Assembly: GCF_002933855.1 (NCBI RefSeq)
Contig: NZ_BFAQ01000032.1
Span: 14,083-78,082 of the forward strand
Length of the DNA: 64,000 nucleotides
Direction: 5' to 3'
DNA from: Vibrio penaeicida
GTDB lineage: Bacteria; Pseudomonadota; Gammaproteobacteria; Enterobacterales; Vibrionaceae
Shown here: positions 8,731-16,877 of the stretch, piece after piece
Position numbering within the stretch: the first letter of the stretch is position 1
Layout of the letters: each line of letters opens with the position of its first letter
Program-made: the position numbers and the translations under genes
The notes under the pieces: generated by a model
Database searches by the model: none
The model's input: the letters and a program-made list of their open reading frames with translations, nothing else
What the model was told of the DNA's origin: nothing

Positions 8731-8758
8731 CCTAGCCTCTGTACTTGAAGAGGCTAGG
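8731..8758 (-). terminator. Stem-loop after proV
   Basis: A 10-bp perfect stem, CCTAGCCTCT / AGAGGCTAGG, with an 8-nt loop lies 15 bp after the proV stop. The minus-strand 3' flank is only AT-rich (ATTAATTGTT), so it may be a weak terminator that also lets some transcription into the BCCT gene. Confidence 0.7.
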
Positions 8759-8772
8759 GAATACACTGTGAT

Positions 8773-9993
8773 TTAAGCCGCGTTGTGGTGGTGCTTGCCC
8801 AATAACCCCGCGTAAAAATCACTGTCGTCGAGCACACCAATCAGCTCATTGTTTTCGACCAGCAGAATCGGTAGACCGCTATGTTGCTTTAGGGCAATGG
8901 CTTCGCGCATACCGATATCTGGGCTGGCAATGACAACGGAATCTCTTTTGATATCACTGAGTGTGACAGATTCTTCACGCCAATCGACCAGTTTCAAATC
9001 CACTTCATTTTCTTGAACCGATGACTCTCCTGAATAGACGGAGCTGTCTAAGCAGAGTTGATTATTGCGTTCTTCAACCCAAACTTGCTGCGTTGGACAG
9101 ATCTGCCACCTTGCACCATTTTGTTTTAAATCACTCACTGGCTGCATTAAAGATCGGCCTTTAAGCACGTTCAGCGGGTTGGTGTGGGATACAAAATCCT
9201 TCACATAATCGTTTTCAGGAGATAGGACAATTTGCTCTGGTTTACCATGTTGGATAAGTTTGCCTGACTCCATTATTGCAATGTTGTTGCCAATTTTTAA
9301 TGCTTCATCAAGGTCATGGCTGACAAATAAAATGGTCTTGTTGAGCTTCTTTTGGAGTTGGATTAATTCGTCTTGCAGTTGCGCTCGAATTAATGGGTCT
9401 AAAGCCGAAAAGGGCTCATCCATCAACAAAATATCGGTATCCATAGCGAATGCTCTCGCTAGCCCGACGCGTTGCTGCATACCGCCAGAAAGTTCATGCG
9501 GGTACTTACTTTCCCAATCCGCCAGTTCTACCATTTCGAGTTGTTCTCTGGCTTTTGCTCGGCGTTGCGCCTTTGCCATGCCTTGCATTTCGAGCCCAAA
9601 CGCGACGTTGTCGAGAACCGTTAACCAAGGCATTAAGGCAAATTTTTGGAATACCATCGACACGCGGTGAGTACGCAGCCGTTGCAACGTATTTTCGTCG
9701 CAAGACGATAGCTCCACTTGATTATCTTCGTCTTTAATTTGAAGCGAACCGCGAGTAATGCTGTTCAAGCCATTCACTGCTCGCAACAGACTGGATTTAC
9801 CAGATCCAGATAACCCCATAAGAACGCAAATCTCGCCTTCCTTTACGCTCATCGTTACGTTATCGACGCCCACGACTTGCTGGGTCTGATCGATGATCTC
9901 TTGGCGTGTTTTGCCTTCATCCAGTAAATCCAATGCATGCTGGGGCTTATCACCAAAGACAACATCAAGGTTTTGAATCTTAATCGCATCCAT
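8773..9993 (-). CDS. proV: Choline/glycine betaine ABC transporter ATP-binding subunit (ProV type)
   Basis: This 406-aa ATPase belongs to the quaternary-amine uptake family (longer than usual ABC proteins). Walker A is GLSGSGKSS (about 60-68), the signature is LSGGMQQRVGLARA (168-181), and Walker B is ILLMDEPFSALDP (188-200). The characteristic N-terminal extension (ALDLLDEGKTRQEI) and a C-terminal CBS-like region (about 285-400) are present. It powers ProW-mediated import of ProX-bound substrate. The start lies 2 bp after the proW stop, so the two are likely translationally coupled. It is the last gene of the betI-betB-betA-proX-proW-proV unit. Confidence 0.95.
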   Translation of the reverse strand: MDAIKIQNLDVVFGDKPQHALDLLDEGKTRQEIIDQTQQVVGVDNVTMSVKEGEICVLMGLSGSGKSSLLRAVNGLNSITRGSLQIKDEDNQVELSSCDENTLQRLRTHRVSMVFQKFALMPWLTVLDNVAFGLEMQGMAKAQRRAKAREQLEMVELADWESKYPHELSGGMQQRVGLARAFAMDTDILLMDEPFSALDPLIRAQLQDELIQLQKKLNKTILFVSHDLDEALKIGNNIAIMESGKLIQHGKPEQIVLSPENDYVKDFVSHTNPLNVLKGRSLMQPVSDLKQNGARWQICPTQQVWVEERNNQLCLDSSVYSGESSVQENEVDLKLVDWREESVTLSDIKRDSVVIASPDIGMREAIALKQHSGLPILLVENNELIGVLDDSDFYAGLLGKHHHNAA

Positions 9994-9995
9994 GA

Positions 9996-10838
9996 TTACG
10001 CTTCCTTTTGATTCGGTGACTTACACAGTCGATCAAGAATGATGGCGACAAGCACAATGGCGAGACCTGCTTCAAAACCCTGAGAAATATTCACGGTGTT
10101 GAGTGCTCGTACCACGGGTTTCCCTAAGCCATCAGCGCCGACCAGCGCGGCGATCACCACCATTGAAAGCGATAACATAATGCACTGAGTGATGCCTGCC
10201 ATAATGCTTGGTAGTGCTGCTGGCAGCTCGACTTTGAACAGCAGCTTCATTTTGCTGGCACCAAATGCCTTTCCAGCCTCAATAAGTTCCTCTGGAACCT
10301 TTGTAATGCCAAGGTAGGTTAGGCGAATTGGGGCGGCGATAGCAAAGATTATGGTGGAGATAAGCCCCGGAACAATGCCCAAACCAAACAATACCAGCGT
10401 CGGAATCAGGTAAACAAACGTTGGGACGGTTTGCATGAGATCCAATATGGGTCGAAGCAGGGTATAGAGCCATGGTCGGTGTGCTGCCATTACGCCCACT
10501 GGAATACCAATTAATACGGAAATCGTTGTCGCAGCAAATACCAAGACAAAGGTTTCCAGCATTTCTTGCCAGTAGCCTAGATTAAGAATGGTTAGCAAGG
10601 CCCCGATGATAAATAACACTAGGGGAATACTTCGATGTAAGTACCAAGCCATTGCAGCGGTTAGTACAATAGGAATAGCGGGGGGCATCCATTTAAAGAT
10701 GTCGACAACAAAAAGGATGACGGTTTCAAGAAGAATTGAAATGGCATCAAAAAAGCCAGCACCGTTCATGGTGAGCCAATCAACACCCGTTTCCATCCAC
10801 TCGCCAACAGGAATTTTGTTGTTAGTTATAAAGTCCAC
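9996..10838 (-). CDS. proW: Choline/glycine betaine ABC transporter permease (ProW type)
   Basis: An inner-membrane permease with about seven helices and the binding-protein-dependent transport motif EELIEAGKAFGASKMKLLFKVELPAALPSIMAGI at about residues 185-218. I place the start at a GTG (10838), giving VDFITNNKIPVGEWMETG, which matches typical ProW/ChoW N-termini. It has AAGG 7 nt upstream. The frame extends to a TTG at 10934, but that leader is an odd repetitive segment (NLDFILNLGFILKQGF) coded by the DNA just after an intercistronic hairpin, so it is probably not translated. Works with ProV and ProX. Confidence 0.92.
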   Translation of the reverse strand: MDFITNNKIPVGEWMETGVDWLTMNGAGFFDAISILLETVILFVVDIFKWMPPAIPIVLTAAMAWYLHRSIPLVLFIIGALLTILNLGYWQEMLETFVLVFAATTISVLIGIPVGVMAAHRPWLYTLLRPILDLMQTVPTFVYLIPTLVLFGLGIVPGLISTIIFAIAAPIRLTYLGITKVPEELIEAGKAFGASKMKLLFKVELPAALPSIMAGITQCIMLSLSMVVIAALVGADGLGKPVVRALNTVNISQGFEAGLAIVLVAIILDRLCKSPNQKEA

Positions 10839-10912
10839 AATAAAACCTTGTTTAAGGATAAAACCCAAGTTAAGAATAAAATCTAAGTTAATAGGAGAAA
10901 TCAACGCTAATA

Positions 10913-10932
10913 GGAGGGTGCGAACACCCTCC
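10913..10932 (-). promoter_or_regulatory. Intercistronic stem-loop between proX and proW
   Basis: GGAGGGTG / CACCCTCC is a perfect 8-bp GC-rich stem closed by the tetraloop CGAA (TTCG on the transcribed minus strand). It begins 8 bp after the proX stop and has no T-run. It is probably an mRNA-stabilising or attenuating element that keeps proX, the binding protein, more abundant than the membrane parts. This is inference from position. Confidence 0.65.
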
Positions 10933-10939
10933 AATAATG

Positions 10940-11878
10940 CTATGCGTTTGAATTAACGTAGCTATTTACGGCTTTAGCAGCTTCGCTACCGGAAAGGGTT
11001 TTTACGCCTTTTAGCCATGCTTCAACTTGTTTTGGGTTGTCTTTCAGCCATTGAAGTGCTGCTTTTGAAGGTTTTACATTCTGGTTAAGAATCGCTTCCA
11101 TCAATGCATTTTCCATTTCGAGGCTGAATGCTAGGTTCTGCAGAAGTTGACCGACGTTCTTACACTCATTTAGGTAGTTTGCACGCACATTGGTGTAGAC
11201 ATTTGCCCCACCATAGTTAGGGCCGAAGAAATCATCGCCACCGTCGAGGTATTCCATATCTACGTTGCTGTTCATTGGGTGAGGTGCCCAACCTAAGTAG
11301 ACGATCCACTGGTTGCGGCGTACCGACCTTGCAACTTGAGAAACCATGCCAGCTTCACTTGATTCAACCAGGCTGAAATCTTTTAATCCGAATGCGTTGC
11401 TGTCGATCATAGATTGAATAAGGCGGTTTCCATCATTACCAGGTTCAATGCCGTAAATGCGATCTTTAAATTTATCAGCGTGTTTTGCTAAGTCGGCGAA
11501 ATTCTTTACGCCTGCATCGTAAACGTATTTAGGGACCGCAAGGGTGTATTTTGCCCCTTCCAAGTTGGCACGAACGGTTTCGACAGTGCCAGCTTCACGG
11601 TATTTAGCGATATCTCCCTCCATGGTTGGCATCCAGTTGCCAAGGAAGATATCGATATCACCGTTCGCCATTGAGGAGTATGTGACAGGCACAGAAAGCA
11701 GATCGATTTTGGTTTTATAACCTAGACCTTTCAGAAGTTCAGACGTGACAGCCGTGGTTGCGGTAATGTCTGTCCAGCCCACATCTGAAAAACGTACTGT
11801 CTCACATTGGTTGGCATAGGCATTAGCCGCTATCGTGCTAAGTGCGAGTGTCGACAGCGTTTTTGTCATCATAGACAT
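10940..11878 (-). CDS. proX: Choline/glycine betaine substrate-binding protein (ProX/ChoX type)
   Basis: The 312-aa precursor has a Sec signal peptide cut near ANAYA-NQ and then the OpuAC-type fold: VRFSDVGWTDITATTAV at the mature N-terminus, a LGNWMPTMEGDI segment, and a YGIEPGNDGNRLIQSMI segment near residue 150. The aromatic residues in YLGWAPHPMN and the GNW segment are where betaine or choline is boxed in known members. It is periplasmic. AAGGAA stands 7 nt before the ATG. The gene follows betA by 19 bp in the same operon, so choline is the likely natural ligand, with betaine possible. Confidence 0.93.
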   Translation of the reverse strand: MSMMTKTLSTLALSTIAANAYANQCETVRFSDVGWTDITATTAVTSELLKGLGYKTKIDLLSVPVTYSSMANGDIDIFLGNWMPTMEGDIAKYREAGTVETVRANLEGAKYTLAVPKYVYDAGVKNFADLAKHADKFKDRIYGIEPGNDGNRLIQSMIDSNAFGLKDFSLVESSEAGMVSQVARSVRRNQWIVYLGWAPHPMNSNVDMEYLDGGDDFFGPNYGGANVYTNVRANYLNECKNVGQLLQNLAFSLEMENALMEAILNQNVKPSKAALQWLKDNPKQVEAWLKGVKTLSGSEAAKAVNSYVNSNA

Positions 11879-11897
11879 AGTAATTTCCTTGTAATAA

Positions 11898-13601
11898 TTA
11901 CTGATAAATAGACTTTACGTCTCTTTTTGGTGTCTCTGTTCTTTGTTTCTCTTCCCAGTTTGGTGCAATCCAAACAGGTAAATCTTTTTTATCTAATAGT
12001 GGTTTGCCCAAAATTAGGTCGGCGGCTCTTTCGGCTACCATAATGGTTGGCGCATTCAGGTTGCCATTTGGAATGGTTGGGAAAATGGAAGAATCAACTA
12101 CGCGTAGCCCTTGTATTCCGCGTACGCAGCAGGTTTCATCCAATACCGCCATTACATCGTCATCGGCACCCATTTTGCAGCTGCAAGAAGGGTGATAAGC
12201 ACTCTCGACATTCTGTTTTACCCACTCATCAATCGCTTCGTCACTGGTGATGGAAAGCCCGGGCTGGATTTCTTCGCCGCGGTAATCATCCATTGCGGGC
12301 TGAGACAGAATCTCCCGAGTCAATCGAATGCAGTCTCGCCAGTCTTGTTGATCTTGCTTGGTAGAAATGTAGTTAAACTCGATCTTAGGCTTGTCGAGAG
12401 GGTTGCTAGATACAATGGCAACGGTGCCTCGGCTTTCGGGTTTATTCGGCCCCACATGTACTTGAAAACCGTGGTCTTCGAATGCGGCTTGTCCGTCGTA
12501 ACGCATGGCCGCAGGTAAAAAATGGTATTGAATATTGGGCCATTTCAACCCTTTACGTGATCGGATAAACGCGCAAGATTCGAAGTGGTTAGTTGCGCCT
12601 AACCCTTTACGAGTCAAAATCCACTCTGCGCCGATCAACCCTTTGCTTACCAGTCCGAGTTTGCTGTTAAGCGTGATGGGTTCTTTGCATCGATATTGGA
12701 AATAAACCTCTAGATGGTCTTGCAGATTTTCTCCCACACCGGGTAATTCATGTTTCAGTTCCACACCGGCTTGTTCAAGCACGTGAGATGGACCGATTCC
12801 CGACAGCTGCAATAATTGAACGGAGCCGATGGAGCCAGCGCTCGAAATGACTTCTTTGTTTACATAGCATTTGGTTCGCTTGCCTGAACGTTCGAATTCA
12901 ATACCAATGGCTTTTTTATCTTCCAGCAGAACGTTATGAACGACGACCCCTTTTAACAGTGTCAGGTTTGAGCGTTTAAGCGCACGCCTAAGGTAGGCGT
13001 TGGAAGTCGAAGCTCGTACGCCTTTGTCTACCGTCATGTGCATTGGACCAAAGCCCTCTTGCTGATAACCGTTGTAATCCGAAGTTTCTGGGTAGCCTGC
13101 GTCTTTTCCGGCTTCTATAAAGGCTTGATACAACGGGTTCAGAGCCATGTCGTTGCCGTTGCATGTACCTACGGGACCCTCTCCACCACGGTATTCATCC
13201 GCACCGCCTGACCAAGACTCTGCGCGTTGGAAGTAGGGCAAGCAAGAAGGGTAATCCCACCCTTTAGCACCTTGTTCTTCCCATTCATTAAAGTCACAAG
13301 CGTGACCGCGGACATACACCATACCGTTGATAGAGGAGCTGCCACCTAAAACTCGTCCTCTTGGGCAATGAAGTTTTCTGCCATCAAGCCCTTTCTCTTC
13401 TACGGTTTCGAATTGCCAGGCGTATTTTTCCGTGTTCATCGGATAAGAAAGAGCAGTGGGCATTTGAATAAAGATGCTTTTATCCGTGCCACCCGCTTCA
13501 AGCAGCAGAACCTGATGTTCGCCGCTTTCAGAGAGCCTGTCCGCCAATACACAACCCGCTGAACCGGCACCAACGACAATATAATCGTAGCGTTGCTCCA
13601 T
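11898..13601 (-). CDS. betA: Choline dehydrogenase
   Basis: A GMC-family flavoprotein of 567 aa. The FAD-binding motif is DYIVVGAGSAGCVLADRLSE at the N-terminus, the GMC signature PRGRVLGGSSSINGMVYVRG lies at about residues 80-100, and the C-terminal active-site region has SAYHPSCSCKMG and the terminal NGNLNAPTIMVAERAAD. It oxidises choline to betaine aldehyde, and often on to betaine. The start chosen (13601) gives MEQRYDYIVVG with GGAG 8-9 nt upstream. The longer frame to 13661 would overlap betB by 35 bp. Operon order betI-betB-betA-proXWV. Confidence 0.96.
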   Translation of the reverse strand: MEQRYDYIVVGAGSAGCVLADRLSESGEHQVLLLEAGGTDKSIFIQMPTALSYPMNTEKYAWQFETVEEKGLDGRKLHCPRGRVLGGSSSINGMVYVRGHACDFNEWEEQGAKGWDYPSCLPYFQRAESWSGGADEYRGGEGPVGTCNGNDMALNPLYQAFIEAGKDAGYPETSDYNGYQQEGFGPMHMTVDKGVRASTSNAYLRRALKRSNLTLLKGVVVHNVLLEDKKAIGIEFERSGKRTKCYVNKEVISSAGSIGSVQLLQLSGIGPSHVLEQAGVELKHELPGVGENLQDHLEVYFQYRCKEPITLNSKLGLVSKGLIGAEWILTRKGLGATNHFESCAFIRSRKGLKWPNIQYHFLPAAMRYDGQAAFEDHGFQVHVGPNKPESRGTVAIVSSNPLDKPKIEFNYISTKQDQQDWRDCIRLTREILSQPAMDDYRGEEIQPGLSITSDEAIDEWVKQNVESAYHPSCSCKMGADDDVMAVLDETCCVRGIQGLRVVDSSIFPTIPNGNLNAPTIMVAERAADLILGKPLLDKKDLPVWIAPNWEEKQRTETPKRDVKSIYQ

Positions 13602-13626
13602 TTCTTTATCTCCGTTTGGTTGTCGT

Positions 13627-15087
13627 TTAAGCGTATGGGCTTTCATAATCGCCAAGTTCAATCAGCACACTTTTGGTTTGAGTGTAGTGACGTAACGTTT
13701 CAGGACCATTTTCGCGCCCAATACCGGAATGTTTGTAGCCGCCAACTGGCATTTCTGCTGGTGAATCACCCCAAGTGTTTACCCAGCAAATGCCCGCTTG
13801 AAGCTGGTGGATGACTCTGTGCGCTCGGGAAAGATCTTGAGTAAACACACCAGCGGCTAAGCCGTAAGTGGTGTCGTTGGCTCTTTTGATCACGTCTTGT
13901 TCGTCTGAAAACTTCAGTACCGACATAACAGGACCAAAAATTTCACTTTGAACGTTTGGCATGCCATCTTCACAATCCACAAATACTGTCGGTGCAACAA
14001 AGTTACCGTTTTCTAATCCATTTTCGGTAACCTGATAACCGCCAGTGAGTAGCGTGGCACCACTTTGTTTTGCTGCTTCAATTGCGCTTAACACCTTGCC
14101 CAAATGTTCTTTGGAAATCAGAGCGCCGATTTGAGTTTGCATATCGGTTGGGTCACCGACGATCAGTTTTTCAGTTCTTTCTTTTAGCTGGCGAATGAAT
14201 GCATCGTAAATGGCTTCATGAACGTAAACGCGTGTTCCGTGCGTGCAAACCTCACCCTGCGTGTAGAAATTGGCAACCATAGCGGCAGAAACAGCGCCAT
14301 CGAGCTTGGCATCACCAAAGATCACCATTGGTGACTTACCGCCTAGTTCCATGGTGACTTGTTTTAAGGTTTTCGCGCTGTCTGCCATTACTTGTTTTCC
14401 GGTTCCGGATTCGCCAGTGAAGGAGACTTTGGCTATGTCTGGATGCGCGGTAAGCATTTGCCCGACTCGATGATCACCTTGCACAACATTAAATACGCCG
14501 TCTGGAAGCCCAGCTTGAGTAAAGATTTCAGCCAGCTTTAACACGGATAACGGTGTTTCTTCCGAAGGCTTAAAGATCATTGCATTTCCGGCAGCTAGAG
14601 CAGGAGCAGACTTCCACATAGCAATTTGAATAGGGTAGTTCCATGCTCCTATGCCTGCACAAATGCCCAAAGGCTCGCGACGCGTATAGAAGAATTGGTT
14701 TTCACTCAAGGGTTGTTGTTCACCCTGCATACCGGGAGCTAAGCCTGCGAAATACTCAATCACATCAGCGCCGGTCACAATATCAACATCTATGGCTTCT
14801 TGAATGGGTTTACCCGTGTCCGATACTTCCAATTTAGCCAGTTCGTCATTTTGTTCACGTAACAGAGCCACCGCTTTCAGTAAGATCCGGCTGCGCTCGG
14901 TTGGCGACATGGCGGACCAAACGCTAAATCCTTGCTTAGCAGATTGAATGGCACGTTCTAGATCTTGTTGGCTAGCCTGCCCAATTTCAGCCAATGGCTT
15001 TCCTGTCGCAGGGTTATAGGTTGTGAAGCTTTCTTGTGAAGTTGCGCCACATACGTGACCATCGATGTAGAGTGATTTCATATTCAT
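13627..15087 (-). CDS. betB: Betaine-aldehyde dehydrogenase
   Basis: A 486-aa NAD-dependent aldehyde dehydrogenase. The catalytic Glu lies in MELGGKSPMVIFG and the catalytic Cys in the BetB-typical TQGEVCTHGTRVYVH (about residue 287). The N-terminus MNMKSLYIDGHV and the end GDYESPYA also fit BetB length (about 487 aa). It converts betaine aldehyde to glycine betaine in the cytoplasm, completing osmoprotectant synthesis. It follows betI by 29 bp and precedes betA by 25 bp. Confidence 0.97.
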   Translation of the reverse strand: MNMKSLYIDGHVCGATSQESFTTYNPATGKPLAEIGQASQQDLERAIQSAKQGFSVWSAMSPTERSRILLKAVALLREQNDELAKLEVSDTGKPIQEAIDVDIVTGADVIEYFAGLAPGMQGEQQPLSENQFFYTRREPLGICAGIGAWNYPIQIAMWKSAPALAAGNAMIFKPSEETPLSVLKLAEIFTQAGLPDGVFNVVQGDHRVGQMLTAHPDIAKVSFTGESGTGKQVMADSAKTLKQVTMELGGKSPMVIFGDAKLDGAVSAAMVANFYTQGEVCTHGTRVYVHEAIYDAFIRQLKERTEKLIVGDPTDMQTQIGALISKEHLGKVLSAIEAAKQSGATLLTGGYQVTENGLENGNFVAPTVFVDCEDGMPNVQSEIFGPVMSVLKFSDEQDVIKRANDTTYGLAAGVFTQDLSRAHRVIHQLQAGICWVNTWGDSPAEMPVGGYKHSGIGRENGPETLRHYTQTKSVLIELGDYESPYA

Positions 15088-15116
15088 TTAAAAGTCTGGC
15101 TGTCGTTATTTTGTGT

Positions 15117-15713
15117 TTATTGCTGCGTATAGAAAGTCAGTTGTTTGTCTAAGTAGTCATTGATAATGAGGCGTGCTTTTTCCGCATCAATTCCTTTAGG
15201 GTTCAATGTTCCTCTTAACCAAACACCGTCGATTAAAGCGGCAATACCGTGGGCAATAATCTCTGCCTGTTCCTTCTCAAACAAAGCTTTCAGCTCAATT
15301 TTTAAATGAGAGAGCAGGCGTTTTTCGTTTACACGTTGAAGGCGTTTTAGTTCTGGATCGTGAACCGAGTAAGACCAAAATGCTAACCAAGTTTTTGCGA
15401 CTTTGTTTTCCGCTTGGTAGCCCACAAAGTTGCCATCAATAATGGCGTTTATGCGTTGTTGATGGGCGTTTTTAGATAACTGACTTAACCGTTCAGTAAT
15501 TGTTGAAGAGAGCTGACGAAGGATCTCTTTCATGGTTTCTTTTAGAAGACCATGCTTACCGCCAAAGTAGTGGTTAATGATCCCACTCGATACACCAGCT
15601 TCTTTGCTGATCAGTGAAATGCTTGCGGCATGTAACCCAACTCGGTCGATGACTGTCATCGTTGCTTGAACGAGTTGTGGTTTCCTGATTTCTGGCATCC
15701 CAACCTTGGGCAT
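15117..15713 (-). CDS. betI: Transcriptional repressor BetI
   Basis: A 198-aa TetR-family protein. The N-terminus MPKVGMPEIRKPQLVQATM and helix-turn-helix (ASISLISKEAGVSSGIINHYFGGKHGLLKETM) match BetI closely. The C-terminal domain carries the WLAFWSYSVHDPELKRLQRVNEKRL segment typical of choline-sensing BetI. BetI represses the bet genes unless choline is present. It is the first gene of the operon, and an 8-4-8 dyad fitting a BetI operator lies 17 bp before its start. Confidence 0.97.
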   Translation of the reverse strand: MPKVGMPEIRKPQLVQATMTVIDRVGLHAASISLISKEAGVSSGIINHYFGGKHGLLKETMKEILRQLSSTITERLSQLSKNAHQQRINAIIDGNFVGYQAENKVAKTWLAFWSYSVHDPELKRLQRVNEKRLLSHLKIELKALFEKEQAEIIAHGIAALIDGVWLRGTLNPKGIDAEKARLIINDYLDKQLTFYTQQ

Positions 15714-15729
15714 GAAGGTTTCCTTATTT

Positions 15730-15749
15730 TTAATTGAACGATCAATTAA
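15730..15749. promoter_or_regulatory. Probable BetI operator
   Basis: TTAATTGA-ACGA-TCAATTAA is a perfect 8-bp inverted repeat with a 4-bp spacer, 17 bp upstream of the betI start. TetR-family repressors bind such dyads, and the core ATTGAACGATCAAT resembles known BetI sites as I remember them. Confidence 0.7.
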
Positions 15750-16225
15750 TAAAAATAATGCCTGAAAAATACTTAGTACTCAAAACATTTTTTAAAATCC
15801 GTCACGAAGGATCTAACTAAGCATAGGGATGTCTGAGCTTTTTCTGCGTGATAATTGTTAAATTCCAAGCCTTGAATAACGTAAGAGAAGAAATGATTGC
15901 ACTTTAATAAGTTCCTGTATTTTATGATGATTTTAATGGTTTTTTGAAAGGGTAATTCAACCTCATAACGAAAGAGACCATATTTAGTACTGTTTATTTA
16001 CACTACTACTTTTAGTGGGAAAAATTGTTCAATTGCGCGTCTGATATTTTGGGTATTCAATAAGGTCGACAAATGTGAAGTGGTCTAATGAAAGTGAGTG
16101 AACATACATTAGTTGATTTTAGGTGTTAAGACAGGTGGTTTAACCAGTAGGCTAGAAAAGAGGCAGTCGCAAAGGAATGCCATAACGCAGGAAGCTGGCA
16201 TTATGGTTGTTGAATGAAAGTTTAG

Positions 16226-16243
16226 CGTGTCTAATTAGACACG
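16226..16243. repeat. 18-bp perfect palindrome
   Basis: CGTGTCTAATTAGACACG is a perfect palindrome in the gap between betI and the 119-aa gene. It has no T-run, so an operator is more likely than a terminator. Confidence 0.6.
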
Positions 16244-16298
16244 TAAGCTGTCGGAAGAAGGCATGTCGGTGAGCGCAAATTTATATACCAGCTTTACG

Positions 16299-16658
16299 CT
16301 ACACCAACAGTGCCAAGATTCCACCTATGGTTGCCGCTGCGGACAAATATTGCCCCGCGGAATAGGATGAATCATCTTCTTCTTTAAATTTGTCAGGGTG
16401 GTCCATACCTAATGCTCCATGAGCAAAGGACTCGACTTTGTCACCTACGCCTTTGTCTTCTGCGTTTGCCGCGGCATCTTTTTCAATTTGCTGCAATGCG
16501 GCAAGTAACGCTTTGCCCTCATTAGACAATGTGACTTTGTTCTGCTCGACTTTGACAGCTGAATCGGGAACGGCATCTTCAACCGCTTTCGATTTTGCAC
16601 TGTTTGTCGCTGTGGCTGTAGGGGTAACCCTAACTGGCTCCGCTCCAATCGAAGTCAT
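16299..16658 (-). CDS. Hypothetical 119-aa protein with C-terminal hydrophobic segment
   Basis: I do not recognise the family. The protein is Ala/Lys/Glu-rich and mostly polar, with a Thr/Ala-rich N-terminus and a helical middle (KVTLSNEGKALLAALQQIEK). It ends with SAAATIGGILALLV, a short hydrophobic tail that could sit in a membrane. There is no signal peptide. A strong GAGGAG lies 6-7 nt before the ATG, which supports a real gene. It stands alone between chaN and the betI regulatory region. Function unknown. Confidence 0.75.
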   Translation of the reverse strand: MTSIGAEPVRVTPTATATNSAKSKAVEDAVPDSAVKVEQNKVTLSNEGKALLAALQQIEKDAAANAEDKGVGDKVESFAHGALGMDHPDKFKEEDDSSYSAGQYLSAAATIGGILALLV

Positions 16659-16796
16659 ATTGTTCTCCTCAATATGGTCTGAATACTTTATCGGCAGATC
16701 TTCAAATAACTTTGACTATTTTTTCTACCTAGTCAGATTATTCTTCCTGCTCAATCTGATAGTTTTTTAAGCAAAAATCAGTCCATATACTCAAAC

Positions 16797-16860
16797 TACC
16801 CCAAGGTGCAGGATTCAGAGCTCTATCTTCTGTTTCAGTTCATCGTCAAAGAAATAAAGC
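16797..16860. repeat. Degenerate copy of the vibrio structured repeat
   Basis: TACCCCAAGGTGCAGGATTC followed by AGAGCTC, TTCTGTTTCAGTTCA and CATCGTCAAAGAA matches blocks of the 264-bp element at 33852-34115, in part as the reverse complement and in shortened form. It lies between chaN and the 119-aa gene. Confidence 0.6.
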
Positions 16861-16877
16861 TCAGAACAAATTGAGGG

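Larger units (their letters stand above)
15714..16298. other. 585-bp regulatory/intergenic region upstream of betI
   Basis: There is no convincing gene. It holds the betI operator-like dyad (15730-15749), AT-rich DNA suitable for promoters, a CACTA-N7-TAGTG dyad near 16000, an interrupted repeat AATGCCA / TGGCATT near 16180-16203, and an 18-bp perfect palindrome at 16226-16243. In vibrios this region also receives quorum-sensing and osmotic regulators (known for V. harveyi), but I cannot identify their sites. Confidence 0.5.

Noticed and set aside
12111..12518. 135-codon plus-strand frame opposite betA
   Set aside because: Antisense to betA, no motif, no ribosome site.
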